The notes under the pieces were generated by a model. It did not search any database. It was given only the letters and a program-made list of their open reading frames with translations, and had not been told where the DNA came from. DNA of 64,000 nt. Source: Fragum whitleyi (taxonomy: Eukaryota > Mollusca > Bivalvia > Cardiida > Cardiidae). The DNA lies in NCBI GenBank assembly GCA_948146395.1, contig OX411543.1, positions 56,101,689-56,165,688 on the forward strand. The letters run 5' to 3'. This document shows, in pieces, positions 1 through 13,727 of the stretch (positions within the stretch are counted from its first letter, which is position 1; every line of letters begins with the position of its first letter). The position numbers and the translations under genes are program-made.

Positions 1-916
1 TCGAGGAAGGAAGTTAGTATTGAAGAATTCCTTTTTTCTGGTAATATGCACCGAATTCCTATCTCGCTGTTAGAGTTGAGAATGCCTATTCCACACGACC
101 ATTAATTTGCGAAGACCATTCCGGTTCAGTTGAAATGCAACGCTCTTGAACTCTCATTCCTTTTAAATGCCTCAGCTTAGAAGAATAATAACGCGCTATT
201 TTAGTTGACTTGTATACATGAATTAGAAAACGCTGCGAGAAAAGATTTTCTATCCTTCTTTTCTATAATTCCTCCATTGCTTCCAATTATTACTACTATG
301 GACAGCGGCGAACATAAGAAGGTACCCCATTCACTGGCGACTATGATGATATCTATACGTACTAACGAAATCAGAAATTGAAAAGGAAATGGTTAATAGA
401 TAGATCGCTGGCAAACGTCGACACGATAGTTTGTACACATAAAAGCTCTACTAGTAGAAATAGGCAAAATGAAGAGTCGGTGTCATAAAGTACAAAATGT
501 TCGAGGTTGATCCAAACTTAGTCATGGTAACTTTCGTTAGAATAGGCAGTTATAAATATACTGACATGCAAAAGAAACGCATAATTCTTATATAAAATTG
601 TATGTAGGATACAAAGTAGCTATGATCTTTTTTTTAAGATAAATTGGATTTCTTTTCTTCGTGCCTTTAATATAATGAGTATTATCAAGTTTTTTGACAA
701 GTAGAAATGATATTGCCGTTTAATTGCAACAAAACGTGGTCGGTCAATTAGCCTACCTGAAAATCAATTAAATGCTATGAGGGTAATGGTGTCTATAAAC
801 TACAACTAAAAACAACAGCACCGAAACAAACAACCAGGGAAAATGGGCCCTTAATGAGTTCGGGTCACCTTATCCTGACATTAATTTCACTCACTCAAGG
901 TCCAACACATCACCCA

Positions 917-1031
<115 letters not shown>

Positions 1032-1815
1032 TTTCTTTCTTTTTTGCTTTATATATTCATTTATTTATTCGACCATTTATTTAACTATTTATTCTTTCTT
1101 TCTGTATATATTCACTCAGTCATTTATTTATTTATAGCAATGAATAGTACACGTATCTGACTCAAATGGTTACCAATCAAAACTAGATAAGAGTCTTCAA
1201 TTGTTTTGAGACAAATCCATATTAAATTACAATTTTTACTTTTAAAACAATAGAAGTATTTTTACTGTCGATATCATGTCTTTTCTTGTTTCGTGATAGT
1301 AACTCATTTTTGAGCTTTGCACAAAAGGTGATTTGTCTAGTGCTTTGGATTAAAAAACAGCGAAATGCACGTTTTTGAAAGGCTCAATTTGTGAAATGTG
1401 AAATCTTTGAGTGGAAACTGTTTTTATGATTGAGATCCGTAACCAGATCTTCGCAGCCCTGTGTGCAGGAAGCAAAAATGTTCGGGGCGTTTAAAAATGG
1501 TACTCCGCTTTGCAAGTACAGTAAAAAACATCGTGAAATTGACATTTATCTCGATCTACATCATTCCAAATCGCTCGCTCAGCGTTTCATTCATTCATTC
1601 ATTCCAAACATTCACTTAAATCGATCAAAAACGCTTCAAATGACTAAAACGAAAACAATCAACAGCTGTATTCAAAATAAAAATAAATGGGAATAAAATC
1701 GCGATTTCATTGACATAACTGAAATTGATAGCGTCTGATTGGTTCTTGAAGAAATAGGTAGCAATTTATAGAACTTATAATCATATTTTTCATCCTGAAC
1801 AAAATTTTCGATATT

Positions 1816-1918
1816 GGATTACCTCCCATTAAATTCACTCAAAACTCGCTCCACACACTCATTCAATTTCTTTCCAAAATCATTCGAAAATCGTTCACCT
1901 TGTCAATTTCACGATGTT
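1816..1918 (+). repeat. Interspersed repeat, copy 1 of 2
   Basis: About 100 bp resembling 19524-19622: both begin GGATTAC, contain CACTCAAAAC and CATTCACC/GTTCACC, and end in CTTGTCAATTTCA(A/C)GATGTT. Family unknown. Confidence 0.7.
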
Positions 1919-2227
1919 GTAAACTGTAGCTGACATTTTTTTAAGCAACTACATGTATATATTATCAAGAGTTCATTTAAAATCCGTGTAATATATAATT
2001 ACCGTTCTTTATTTAGATATTGTTTGAACCCCATTAGAAGGAGTACCTGGACGACATCCATGCGCGGTCCAGAAATAGGGGTGTCCGACTATTGTAATAA
2101 GTTTATTCAGTAGACGAGCAGAATCTCGTAACTACATCTTTTACAAAATTGACCGAAGATTTGGAGATTTTCATAGCGTGATAAACAAGATTTTGTCGAA
2201 ATTGTAGCGGTCACGTTTTTCTATGGA

Positions 2228-2376
2228 ACCCCTCATAAGACCCGTAATAGTTCCGCAATGTTTTGGAAGTCACGAACTTTAACAAGGTTAACCAAGGTTT
2301 CCAAATGATTTCATCCGGAAATATCGGCCGTCATAAGCTCCGAATGATGCAGAATATGACGGGTCCACTACTTTAA
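2228..2376. mobile_element. MITE of the GGTAGTGGACCC family (degenerate)
   Basis: Shares GACCCGTAATAGTTCCGCAA and the end GGGTCCACTAC with the better copies at 39040-39200 and 39588-39746. The outer TTAA is lost on the left, so this is an old copy. Confidence 0.65.
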
Positions 2377-2743
2377 AACAAATAAATCTTCTTTCGAAAA
2401 ATATCCGGTTGCTGAACACCGTTACTACATCTGTAGTTCCGATTTTTTGTCACAAGTTCGAGTATTCGCAACGCTCAACTCATAAAAGGGGGCGGGTGGA
2501 GGGCATTAATCTTTTGTACCAGTCCAAATATCGCCGCTTTTTGGTGGGTAGCCTACCTTCTGAGTGCGTATATATATTTCATAATCCTAGTTACACATAT
2601 AATATATGAACATAATTAAAACTTCATATATGACCGTGGTGTCCAGTACGGCGGCAAAGGCTCTTGTGGACTTCCTCTTCAGTTGAATTCTCGTCATGAT
2701 GCCTGTCACTTGAAAATATTAGATTTTGAAAGGTTAACATCTG

Positions 2744-2797
2744 GACAGACAGACAGAAAGACAGATAGAAAGAAAGACAGATAGAAAGACACAAAAA

Positions 2798-2837
<40 letters not shown>
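2744..2837. repeat. (GACA)n/(GAAA)n microsatellite
   Basis: A purine-only tract grading from GACA to GAAA units. Open frames on the minus strand here are runs of Phe/Leu/Ser/Cys from the repeat. Confidence 0.95.
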
Positions 2838-3228
2838 CCGCCGGGCGGACCTTGACCGGCAAATGTACGAAATGAGCGACGGACAATCGTCGGATACAAA
2901 AAGATATTAAATGATGAATACAGGCACTGTAGTTCAAGGTCACCGCCGATGCGAGTTGTGATCAGTAATGCTGTGGCAGATTCAGGATTTCTGTAATATT
3001 TTTTAAAAAAGACAAAATGGGATTAGTTTGATCTCCTCCTTTCCCGCTTCCGCCACTGTTATATTCAATTTCACTTATACAATTCAGATAACTCACTCTG
3101 TTAATAAATTCGTCGCCTCTAAATTAATGTTTACATTAAATTCCTCGATTTCAATACCTACATTGATCAATTGAATTTTTATTGAACTAAATGGCAGATA
3201 AATAGAAGCCGCACAATAAACTTGGGAG

Positions 3229-3543
3229 ATGAATAGGAGTTTCAACCAATCACAGCGCGACATTCATTCAGGTCTTGGACAGGTCAAAAATCGAGCGGGT
3301 GCTACAAATCCAAGACAGAGTTCCAGGGGAAATTTGTACAGGACTAGCTCGTTAACATCCCTAAAACCTATCGAGAGATATAAGGAGACATTTCGGGTCC
3401 CGTCGGAAGGGAATCTGACGCCTTCAAAAGGATCTGAACCTTTTTCATCGACACGGATAGCAGAGGAGGCGTCATTGGATATTTCTCGTGACAGCGGTGT
3501 CTGGGTTCGTGACAGCACTTTTGATAGATCCTCCTCAATACAG
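3229..3543 (+). CDS. Exon 1: start codon and Ser-rich head (residues 1-105)
   Basis: Begins MNRSFNQSQRDIHSG and ends in CAG followed by the donor GTATAA. The ATG has G at -3 and an in-frame TAA 12 nt upstream, so translation cannot enter this exon from further 5' unless an acceptor lies between them; none is seen. The residues are polar (Ser, Arg, Thr, Asn) with no recognisable domain, likely a disordered head open to phosphorylation (inference). The ORF closes soon after the donor. Confidence 0.75.
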
Positions 3544-5351
3544 GTATAATGTATTTCATTGTCGACATAAGCTTATTTATGTATCATTCTTTGTATTGAT
3601 TAAAATGTTTGTTTTGAATGCAAAATGTTTGCAACAATCAACTTGATATAGTTGATATTTGTGATGGGACTATTCACTCGAGTTGAAAATTCAACTATCA
3701 CCGTCTGTAAACTATCGTCTGCAAGAGTGTTTAGTTGACCCTTTTCCACACTAAAATCTTTAAGGTAACAATGTGCTGTGTTATTTGTTTATGTGTCAAA
3801 TATAGCACAGACGTTCCCTAAACTATCTACAAAACTGAGGATCTTGATAACTTTATGCTCAAGACAAGGCTCACATGTGTCACTCTACAGTAGACCACAG
3901 GGCATTTTTAGCAATTTTTATGTCTTACATATGTATATAATAACAAGGGATGCAACTGACAAATTAAGAAAAATCTACCTGTCCCCACAAAAACACACAT
4001 TACTTTGTTAATTCTTAAGATAATTACATGAGATCTTCTTTGACTAACTCCTTACAATTTATCTAGCGAAAAACAATGTGTTTTTTCAACAAAGTGTTTG
4101 GGGATTCTGGCTAGTGAAGCCGGTTTCGCGACTTTTGAACCAAGACTAAATATACTATTTGGTACCAGATACTGGCCAAAATACTTATCGATCTCATAAA
4201 ATAGATTGTTATCTTTCATCAGAGTTTTAAAGTACGCAGATTTCTGCGTCCACATACGCATAGAATTCATTCTGTACGCACATTTATTAGCAACCCGCGT
4301 CAACGGGATGCACAAAAATAATTTCAGGTAACAGGCTCTAAATGACTTGGTAACAGTTAAAATACACAAATTAATCTTAATCGTCGAAAAAATTGAACAT
4401 GCACAATTTTAACGAAGGAATATCGTTTATCACACCGGTGCCCTTGTTTTGTATTTTCAAGGACAGAATATTCCGGTAATCATGGTCATCTCGGCCCTGG
4501 AACATTCTTGTTTGAACTTAGGCATTCTGTTATTTCAAAGGCTATAAGTAAATATAACTTTGTATTATGATATTACAACAAAGAAACACACAAGAATTGT
4601 TTATGAACCATGAAAGAGCTTTAGTAAACTTATTTAAAAAGAATGATTTTTGTTTGATTGAAAAACAAAAATTGACCAACATCACATTTGATCATCAATG
4701 AAAAGCATTTCTCAGATAAAAAGTATTTTGAAACTCTCCCTGGCAGTTGTAATCCATAGGTTAAGCCCCGAGTTCTAAACTAAAGTTAAATTTGACCGGA
4801 TCTGGTCCAGTTTTGTCACTTAATTTGGCAATGTTTTTATATAAAACTTATTGTAGTGCATTAAACTATGGCTTATTTTGAAGAAAAATAAATTGTCTTT
4901 CAAATCATACTAAACTTTTCATGAAATAAAAAGACAATGAGGTCAAGCAGAGCTTTCAAAGTGAAAGTGGACAGGAACTGGTTTAATGACTGTATCCAGC
5001 CTGGATTCAGGAAAGCAAAGCTAGCAAATGTTAGCAGTGCTTTCTTGCTTTCCAATTTTCTATCCAGAATGGTATGCTTGCTTTGGGAAATTGTGAAATT
5101 TGCTGAGCAAGGTCACAAGTTCACTAGCATAGCAGGCAAAAATGGCACAGATCTATAGTTTGACATTGTTTTCCTAATTTTACACAACTGTGCAGACTGA
5201 AAATTTAGGGTCTTTGTCAGCACAGGGTATAATTTTGAGAGGTGTGTTTGCAGATATCTTTAAGAGTCAATATTCATATGTATCACTTTGTAACCCTGTC
5301 CACAAGTTTTAGTGTAGACTCACTGTGAGTGGAACATAGTCAACACAGTGA

Positions 5352-7239
5352 GTGTGTGTGAATTTCCAATTATTTATTGTTGCTACATGCCCATATGAGC
5401 GACACCCCCAGAAGAAGGTTAGCTGTAACTGGAGATAGTGCAAGGATACATGACAAAACTACTGCTGAGACCAGCCATGATTCTTTAACGTGCTAGGTGT
5501 AAAGCATTGTGTCATGGGGCCTGCGTTTAACATCTCATCCGAAAGACAATTAGTATGTTAGTGTGCCAGCCGGGGAATCGAACCCACGCGGAAGAACTTC
5601 AATGGTTTTGAAGTCCTAGCTCTAGTACAGGGTTCGACATTAAGGCACGTCCGAACGACATTGTCTAGTAAATTGTCTGTTCGGGCTAGTAAAATCCATG
5701 GCGAGCTTGCCCGACTGGTCTAGTGGAAAAATCTTGAGAATTAAAAATAATTCACTTTAATTTTGAATTTCAAACTTGTCTTGTCACTATCGTCCATATC
5801 CATAAAAGTCGCAAGAAATCCATTTTAATTTCAAGAAATCGGCGAGGACATAGTGAAAGTAGGATTCTTTATAAACAGGAAATCAAATTGACGGACATGC
5901 GTACTCGCGTTAGAAACCGAAACTTGACTTGAAGGGTCTGTTTAGATCAAGTCAGTCCGAGTAAAGATCGTCGCGCAAGAATGGTGTAACAAAATGTGCA
6001 ACAAAAAAATAAATAATGAATGTTGATTGACAAAACAAGTTGCAATATTGGGCTTACAGATTAATATGTAGGCATTTTTTTACAGCCTTCTACCCCGAAT
6101 TCCTGATCAAATAGTACAAGTCATTTAAAAAATGTCCATCTATGGACTCTCTCATTTGTTCATACAACTAACTTATAATGGAGGTTTCAAAGATTAATAT
6201 GATTAACAAAGATCGGGAATGAATTTTTTAAACAGACTTTTCTGCTTCTTAACTATTGAAGACAATTCAAATATCTTATTATTTCTCATTAATTAATAAA
6301 AGATGCATGTGACGTTTCCTTTAAGGTTGTGAGAGGGTCCTTTGATTATGACAGCGTCAGTCTGTCTGTTGGGGGAGGTTGACCTTCTGAAATAGCTGGT
6401 GTCTCTCTGAGATTTGACCTAGATTCCCGGTCACAAATACTCTTATCATTTCATGCCTTTTGTGTAAGTAGAAACCCTTCTTATAAATTGATTTCCTATA
6501 AAGTTTTTAGATAAAAAGAAAGAAGACTTGTTTTGTTTTTTTTGTTGTTGTTGTTTTCATTTCAACTATTATAAGTAATTACTTACCAAATTATACTGTA
6601 CCCAAAAATGTTAATGCCCCTCAAAAATTCAAGGAGGGCCAAAATTTAGACCCTTAGATGCAACACTGGATTGATGTTTACAATATTTCATTTTATGGCA
6701 AGATTTGTCTTTTTATTTTTTTCTAGAATACTCGCCAATCTTGTTACATTGTCCAAAATTTTGAGAATATCAAAATATAAAATCAAATTTTAATTTAACT
6801 GAAAATTGGTCATATCTGTTTTTATCGAGGGTAGCAGGCGCTGTTTGGCAGGTCAAATAGATTTGCATTATTTAGTTATACTTTTCAATAATAAAATATT
6901 AAATTTCAATGACCACGCATTTCAATGGCCATGCATCTGTCACTACAACAGTGAAATCATTGGTGCATTCTCATGATGAAAGTAGGAAATTTCTTTTTAT
7001 TTTTGAGAAATATTTTTTATGATAAGATGATGGGTTTTTAACAACTATAGCTTTATTCCACATTTCTGTATCTGGTTTTGTTCGTAAAAAAACAACAGTA
7101 ATTTTTTTGTTTTTAATCATTGGTCTAGTGAACTTTGCTGGTGGTCTACTAGAAATTTTGAGCAACTAGACCACTGGTCTAGTGGTAAGAAAAGTTAATG
7201 TCGAACCCTGTAGTACCAACTGAGCTAATTGGGCTGACC
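5352..7239 (-). mobile_element. tRNA-derived SINE, family Q, split by a later insertion
   Basis: On the minus strand a tRNA-like head (A box TAGCTCAGTTGG, B box GGTTCGATTCC) is followed by a body with GGATGAGATGTTAAAC and a GT-rich tail. The 12-bp target duplication TCAACACAGTGA is intact at 5340-5351 and 7240-7251. Taking out the 1,583-bp transposon at 5628-7210 and its TAGTA duplicate leaves a SINE of about 300 bp. A second, truncated copy lies at 59070-59295. Confidence 0.85.
5628..7210. mobile_element. hAT-like DNA transposon, non-autonomous, nested in the SINE
   Basis: Terminal inverted repeats of 16 bp (CAGGGTTCGACATTAA and its complement) are flanked by the direct repeat TAGTA at 5623-5627 and 7211-7215, inside the SINE's tRNA head. 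CAGGG ends suggest hAT, although most hAT elements duplicate 8 bp. No transposase frame remains. Motifs GGTCTAGTGG and CTAGTAAA recur near both ends. Confidence 0.75.
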
Positions 7240-7680
7240 TCAACACAGTGACAGTTTGGTCATTCTATTTGTACATTGACCCATCCTGACAAAAAATAAC
7301 ACTTTCACAAGCAAATTCCAGGAATCGGCAAAATCTTTTTGTGATGCACCAGGGCTTGACCCTAAGAGGAATTCGGGAGTTTGAGACTCCTCATTTTCCT
7401 GTCGGGACTCACTCATTTTGTAAGTCAGGAGGCCAATGGACTCCCTTGGTCATAGAAGAATAATTCATTAAGCTGCACAGACAAGCAGATTTTCATGGCT
7501 TGGTTGTCCTTCAAATTCAACCAACAAGTAGGTTTTAGATACGGACAAGCAAGTTTGTGATTGAGACTTGACCGTGGACAAGCAGACCTTCAAAATAATT
7601 CAGAACCACTGAACATTCTGTTTTTACATTCTTTTTTTACCATGAGGTATAGACAAAGATCTAGCAGCACATAATTCGAA

Positions 7681-7739
7681 GACTCAGCGCTAAACAGTTG
7701 TAACTGCCTATATTGTTACAACTGTTTCACGCTGAGCCA
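7681..7739. repeat. 68-bp hairpin family P1, shortened copy
   Basis: Inverted arms CTCAGCGC..CAGTTGTAAC and GTTACAAC..GCTGAG, like the complete copies at 20441 and 55373. Confidence 0.85.
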
Positions 7740-9699
7740 GCGATATGTGCAGTCTGATCATAGTTTATACCACCTGAATTTCCTTTTTAAAACAAAAAAA
7801 TCTGTAATTTTACAAAGATTTTTTATTCAGTTATAAAGGTAAGGGATTTCAAAATTGACTTGCTGGAGAGCTGATGCATATTCAATTTGAGGAATTTATT
7901 TTGAGTATTACCTTTAAAGTCAAGGGTTTTCACTTTTAGAGGATTTTCTTTCTGGGGTTTAAAAGATTTATCAAAGACTTGCATAAGTGGGTATAAAACC
8001 TACACTAAAATATTTAAAAGCCGAAGGGCTAGTTTATATGGGCTATTATTGATGTTCAATAGTTCAGTAGAAATAGATTTGTTAAAAACGTTGAACTGTG
8101 AGCAGATTTTGCTCTTACAGGTGGAGATAAGTTTATCAAGCAATGTAAGAAATTCTAAAATGAAACCCTTGAGATCATTACTAAAGTGATTTACATATCT
8201 GACAATGTTCTATAATGCTTAAAAAGTGCTTGATTTAATCTGGAGAATAGTTTCAAGTTGAAATCACTTGTTTTCAGAGGAGTTCTCAACTCTCATTTTG
8301 ATACTTGCTTGGATACTAACATATAAGGATGTATCATCATTACTTTGATAGGGTAAGTGTGAATGTTCAGTTCCTAGGTTTCAGTTTCTTTCAACCCATT
8401 AATATATCACTAAAATGTCAATACATGTAGCTTAATTCTAGCAAGCAGATTGGTGTTGCAGAAATTTTACTAATAATTTCCATTATTAGTTAACACAAAA
8501 TTTTAAACAACAACACCTAAAACTTATACCCTTATTAAGTCAAAAAAAAGCAATACATTGCTAATATTAATATATTCGACTATAATAAAAATTTTGTATC
8601 TTGTAAGATTTCAAGGCAAAAAGGAAAAAGAAAATGTTCATTTCTTGCAATCAAATAACCTTATACTTAGGTAATTTTTTACTGGAATCTTTATTTTGTA
8701 ATGGTTTCACTGTAACTTGAAACTTATTTTTACCAGTGTAATAAGTTGAATTAGTTAACATTGAATTATTAAGTTAATCAAGTCAGTTGTGTATATTGCA
8801 CAGAGTATAATAATAAAAAATGCAAATTTAAAGAAATCAATATCTTATTTAAAAATATTAGGACATGTGCTTATCAACGTTTAGTGCTTATCAATGTTTA
8901 TTGAATTTTCCATAAGTACCATATAGAAAGATTTCTTGAAATTCTAAAAGTGTAGAATAATATTGTTAACTCTTGTCATGCTGTTTGAATTTAAGTGTTG
9001 GCAAAATTGCATTAAATCAAAGAGCTGAAGACAATGGATGATTGTGTTTTAGTAAGTCAGTTTGATTTTTTAAAAAAAGCTAAACCTTCCTGATTTGAAT
9101 AGGATTGGACTGAACATAAGTGCAGGCTGATCTTTGTTTACACTTCCTGCCAATTAAAAGCAGAAATATTCTTGTTTCTGAGCTAGATCAGGGTTTATAT
9201 CAAATAATTCTTTAATTAAATCTAAGAAACAGGACAGATTCACATTAATATCATTTAAGCTTAGATTGATTGATATAAATCATGTAAATGACTGGTTTAA
9301 AATTCATACAGGAGTTCAACACCTTTTAAAGAATCCATGCAAGTTCCTACTTGTTCAGGAGATAGTATTATAGTTTTACTTACTGACTTTTGATCTCTAT
9401 TGAGGGCCTTCTTTCAATATTTTGGGACCTTTTCTTTCCACTGTTTGAAGTGTTATTGTTTGTTGAGACTCAAATATTTTAACAGGCCATTCATCATTTG
9501 GGCACCCTATAACTTTTCAATTTTAAAATGAATATTTGAAATCCACCACATTCATTTTGAATAGAGCTGTACCTTTGGTTAGATCACGAGTTTGATTCTT
9601 CATGGCTAACCATGGCTAACTTTCATTTGATTTTTGACAAAAGTTAAACTGTAACACAAACTGTTTGTCTCCCCCAAATTGGTTTTTGATGAGCAGTAT

Positions 9700-9830
9700 G
9701 CCATAGTGGGATGAGCCGCTGGTTGTGAAAATATTTTTTCGTGGTTTTACTGATGTGAGAAATTACAGAAAGTCAATGGTAGGTGCACCAGCCGCAGCCT
9801 CATTACTGCAATAATGATTAAATTAGCATT
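9700..9830 (+). mobile_element. SINE family S fragment (degenerate body)
   Basis: Shares TGTGAGAAATTACAG, GGTAGGTGCACCAGCCGC and the following A-rich end with the S-family bodies at 60040-60110 and 63170-63240; no tRNA head remains. Confidence 0.5.
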
Positions 9831-9938
9831 CAAACCCAATAATATACATTTGAAGGAGACCATTACAGGCATCTAAATCAAATATCTGTAAAATAAAATC
9901 AGTGTCCAGCAGAGGTCAAACAGAGATAGTGTGTTTCA

Positions 9939-10170
9939 AGCTCATCTGAGCACAAAGTGCTCATGGTTAGCTATTGTGATCTGGTGCTGTCTGGCACCCA
10001 TCCTCTGTCGTCAACTTTTACCTTTTGAGCACTCTTTCAGCCACAGTTTTGGCTCAAATGTCTTGAGACTTGGTCAGAATGTTTGTCTCAATCAAATCTC
10101 ATTCAAGTTTTCACTCAAATTTCTTGAAACTTGGTCAAAATGCTTGTCGACATTAAAGCTTTGTATAGTA
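9939..10170 (+). repeat. Family A repeat, 5' part
   Basis: Starts with the family hairpin AGCTCATCTGAGCACAAAGT and its returning arm GTGCTCATGGTTAGCT, then CTATTGTGATC, and two copies of the TTGAGACTTGGTCA/TTGAAACTTGGTCA motif. The 3' end is missing. Confidence 0.75.
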
Positions 10171-10504
10171 TAACTGAATGTGAAAGATTGCTCACCACAC
10201 GCTGAAGTTTCTTTGGAATCACATTCATGAGCTTAATATGTGTTCTGCATACTGGTCAGGTTCAAGTTCAATATGCCCTCGCTATACTTCATGTCTTTAT
10301 GCTTTGTTGATTTCAGTGTAACGAGAAAGGTTTGTCCAATACTTTATTTGAGTGACAAACAACTTAAGCATTTTGAGTATACCATTTAACAATATCCCAT
10401 TTATCATAAAGATCAAATAATGTCAATATTTGATGGTTCGATCTTCACCTTTTGTCATCTGAAAATGAGTAAGTTCAGAACTCATCCATATACGATATCA
10501 GATC

Positions 10505-10699
10505 CAGCTGCAGTATTACTCTTAAATGTATACTGATATTAAACTGCAGCTTCAGTATTACTCTTAAATGTATACCAATATTAAACTGCAGCTTCAGTAT
10601 TACTCTTAAATGTATACTGATATTAAACTGCAGCTGCAGAATTACTGTTAAATGTATACTGATATTAAACTGCAGCTTCAGTATTACTCTTAAATGTTT
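10505..10699. repeat. 42-bp tandem repeat, about 5 copies
   Basis: The motif CAGTATTACTCTTAAATG (variants included) begins at 10511, 10553, 10595, 10637 and 10679, exactly 42 bp apart. The fourth unit has two substitutions. No family is recognised. Confidence 0.93.
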
Positions 10700-11107
10700 A
10701 CCAGTAAGTTTAATTGTATCTCAGGAAAACTATAATCTCCTTTTATTTTCAACATTAACTTGATATTTGATGTCTCATTCTAACTGTAACATCTTTTATT
10801 ATATTGTGTTTCTCACAGAATTTGAACCTACGTGGAAAAGCAATGCTGCCATATCCTGTAAACAACAGAAAGTTTTAAATCTCAATGATTGTAATGGATA
10901 GTCCATAGTCGCTGCCTTAGCTAGCTGAAAGATTTAAAAAAACATAAAATTTATTCTGTGTTGATATTTTTTCTGCAGTGCAAAGAGTGATCATAATTTG
11001 TATAGATTTAGAAAGAAAATTGGTTTTCACATAGAATCTTTTGAATATGATTTTTAGATCCCTGGATGTTAACCAAAAATACCAGTTGTTTTGAAGTGCA
11101 GCCTTTC

Positions 11108-11355
11108 TTTACCCTTACCATGCTGAAACCAGATTATTCCTGCTTTGGCAGTATGTATTGATAAAGAGCAGGCTGCATGAATATGCAGTCTGATCTTAGT
11201 CTCTACCACCTGATCTTGAATTTTAAAACCAGAAAAGTAAAAAAAAAAAGCATTTTAAAGTAAATACTTTCTCACAACATGGTACTAAAAATATATTTGA
11301 GCACTTTGATTTGAGTGATTTTGCCATGGCTTTTATTCAGCATGGCAAGGGTTAA
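11108..11355. mobile_element. MITE of the CCCTTGTCATGC family
   Basis: Inverted ends TACCCTTACCATGCTGAA and TTCAGCATGGCAAGGGTTAA about 248 bp apart, with an internal inverted segment around GCAGGCTGCATG/CATGAATATGCAGTCTGATC. A second copy is at 16816-17061. Confidence 0.7.
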
Positions 11356-12570
11356 ATTCTTTCTCGGGTATATTTTTTTACTCTAAAAAGGGTGTAACTT
11401 TATCATTGGTAATTATTTATCTAATATTCAATATACTGAAACTGTAATCAGATTTGAACTGTTCTGTTAACAAAGATGGTGTCAAAAAGTCATTTATTCA
11501 GGTAAATAAAGCCCTGTTTTAGTACTATTTGATAACAATATAACACAATGACTTGTAAATATTTGGTGTCAATGTATGGAGACTCACCCGATTGAAATCA
11601 ATTTATGAATCTCAATCAAACATCATAGAGTTTTATTGTGAAAACCTAGCACCTCTAGTGGATAACTTCCACACATAGATTTAGAATTTTTTCTGAGGGT
11701 CTGTCTCACCAAATTCATTTTATGATCTAACGGTAATTATGTGATTCCAAATTTTTGCAAGCCTGATGATTATTATTCTTTCCAAAATTCAATGGGCATA
11801 GATACAGTAAAGGCTCTAATACTGAACCCCTGGGTTCTATCAAAATAATTGATTTTCCATAAGAATAGGATGGGCTATTAGAGGCTATGCTACATAATTA
11901 TTTGTTAAGACGGTGAAAAAATGTCCAAAAATTCACTCAAAATCTTAATATTTAATTAAGGAAAAGGTGCATAAAACCTCTGTTGCATTTTATTAACCTT
12001 GATTTTGTGGGTACTTCTTTGAGCCTTTATTAGAGGCTTTAAGATTTTGTAAAATCACATCAAAAGTGGTTGATTTTAACCTCTGAAAAGGGGGATGGGG
12101 TTCTATTAGAACATGGGTCTCTTTTAGAACTTTTATGATTATTCTAAATCTCATGGCATATTAATTTATAGCAAAATTACAGAGGGTATACAGACCCATA
12201 TTTGAATTTAACAAGCAGGAATTATAAATTCTTTCCATGGCTGACCTCACAAGACATCATGTGCACCAAGTTCAGTGTGATCATTGATTTAAACAATAAG
12301 ATTTATGGTGTTGATAAGGGTCCATTGTATTGATTAACAGATTATTAGGCTTTGTTTATTGGCTCAATACAACCACAAATAAACGTAAGTCAGGAACATT
12401 ATGTTCAAGCTTAACAGCAAACAAATTACTTTCCAATATGTTTGAGCTCAGGTTACTGCATGGATACAAAGTTAGCTTGTTTGGCAGATTATAAGAACAG
12501 GACAAGGCTACTTATGTCCATTAAAGTAATGCTACTGTCACATGACATGATTGACCAACAACTTTTTGTT

Positions 12571-13289
12571 AGCTCACCTTAGCACAAAGTGCTCAAGGGA
12601 GCTATTGTGATCTATCAACGTTTGGCGTCCATCTGTCCGTATGTATGTCACGGCGTCAACTTTTTCTTTAAACGACATCTACTCCTAAACTTATGAGTCA
12701 AAATCAACCAAACTTGGCAGAAATATTCCTTGGTTGGTCCCTTGTAAAATTGCTAAAATGGAAAAGATCCATGCCATATCACGGGAAAAGGGGCTTTAAT
12801 GACAAATTTCTTGTTTACACTCTAGAAGCCACAAATATGGTCCAATCTTCATGAAACTTGGTCAGAATGTTTGTTAGGTCATGAGGATGAAGTCTAAAGA
12901 AAATGGGAAGAATTCATGCCATATCGTGGAAAAAGGGGCCTTAATGACATTTTTTTTTTTACACTCTAGAAGCCACAAATATGGCCCAATCATCATGAAG
13001 CTTAGTCAGAATGTTTGTTAGGTCATGAGGATCAACTCTTTTGAAAATGGGAAGGATCCGTGCCATATCACGGGAAAAGGGGCCTTAATGACAATTTTCT
13101 TGTAAGAGCTACAGACGCCACAAATATGGTCCAATCTTCATGAAACTTGGTCAAAATGTTTGCCAGGTCACAAGAATGAACTCTGTTGAAAATGGGAAGG
13201 TTCATGCCATATCATAGGAAAAGGAGTCTAAATGATAATTTACTTGAAATATCAAGTGAGCGATTTAGGGCCCTCGGGGTCCTCTTGTT
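12571..13289 (+). mobile_element. Family A element, full length (empty site known)
   Basis: Head hairpin AGCTCACCTTAGCAC..GTGCTCAAGGGAGCT, then about four units of roughly 130-165 bp containing CACAAATATGG, TTCATGAAACTTGGTCA and GCCATATCACGGGAAAAG, and the end GGTCCTCTTGTT. The flanks match a nearby uninterrupted sequence (13596-13725), which fixes the boundaries to within 2-3 bp. Pearl-type or Helitron-like elements are plausible relatives (inference). Confidence 0.85.
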
Positions 13290-13367
13290 GAATCTGTGAT
13301 TATTTATATGACTAGGGCTATAGATAGAGGTGGGGATTTTGGATTTGTTATTTAGATATTGTGTCAA

Positions 13368-13596
13368 TTAACCCTTTCCCGTTTTACAAAATTTTGGACC
13401 TGTCCAAATTCAAAGGTTTTGCAGACGAAAATTTAAAGTGGATTTAATTTGAAAAATAACCATTCATTAGGGTAGAAAATAGTGTGGAAAAAGAAGAAAT
13501 TGCTTGCCAGAAGCAATTTCTTCTTTTTTCACAATGTTTTCTCGATCATAAAAGCACAGTCACGTAAAAAGCAGGGATTAAACAGCAAAGGGTTAA
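13368..13596 (+). mobile_element. 229-bp MITE M3, copy 1
   Basis: TTAACCCTTTCC.. to ..CAAAGGGTTAA with TTAA at both ends and a central hairpin AAGAAGAAATTGCTT / AAGCAATTTCTTCTT. Copies of 228-229 bp occur at 33084, 48463 and 63344. TTAA targets fit piggyBac- or Kolobok-type transposases (inference). Confidence 0.9.
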
Positions 13597-13727
13597 AGTA
13601 ATGCTACTGTCACATAATTGACCAACGACTTTTTATTGAATCTGTGATAAAATGGGTGACTAGGGCTTTAAAAAGAGGGGGAATTTAGGATTTGTTATTA
13701 GAATATTTTAACAATACTTTCGCAATC

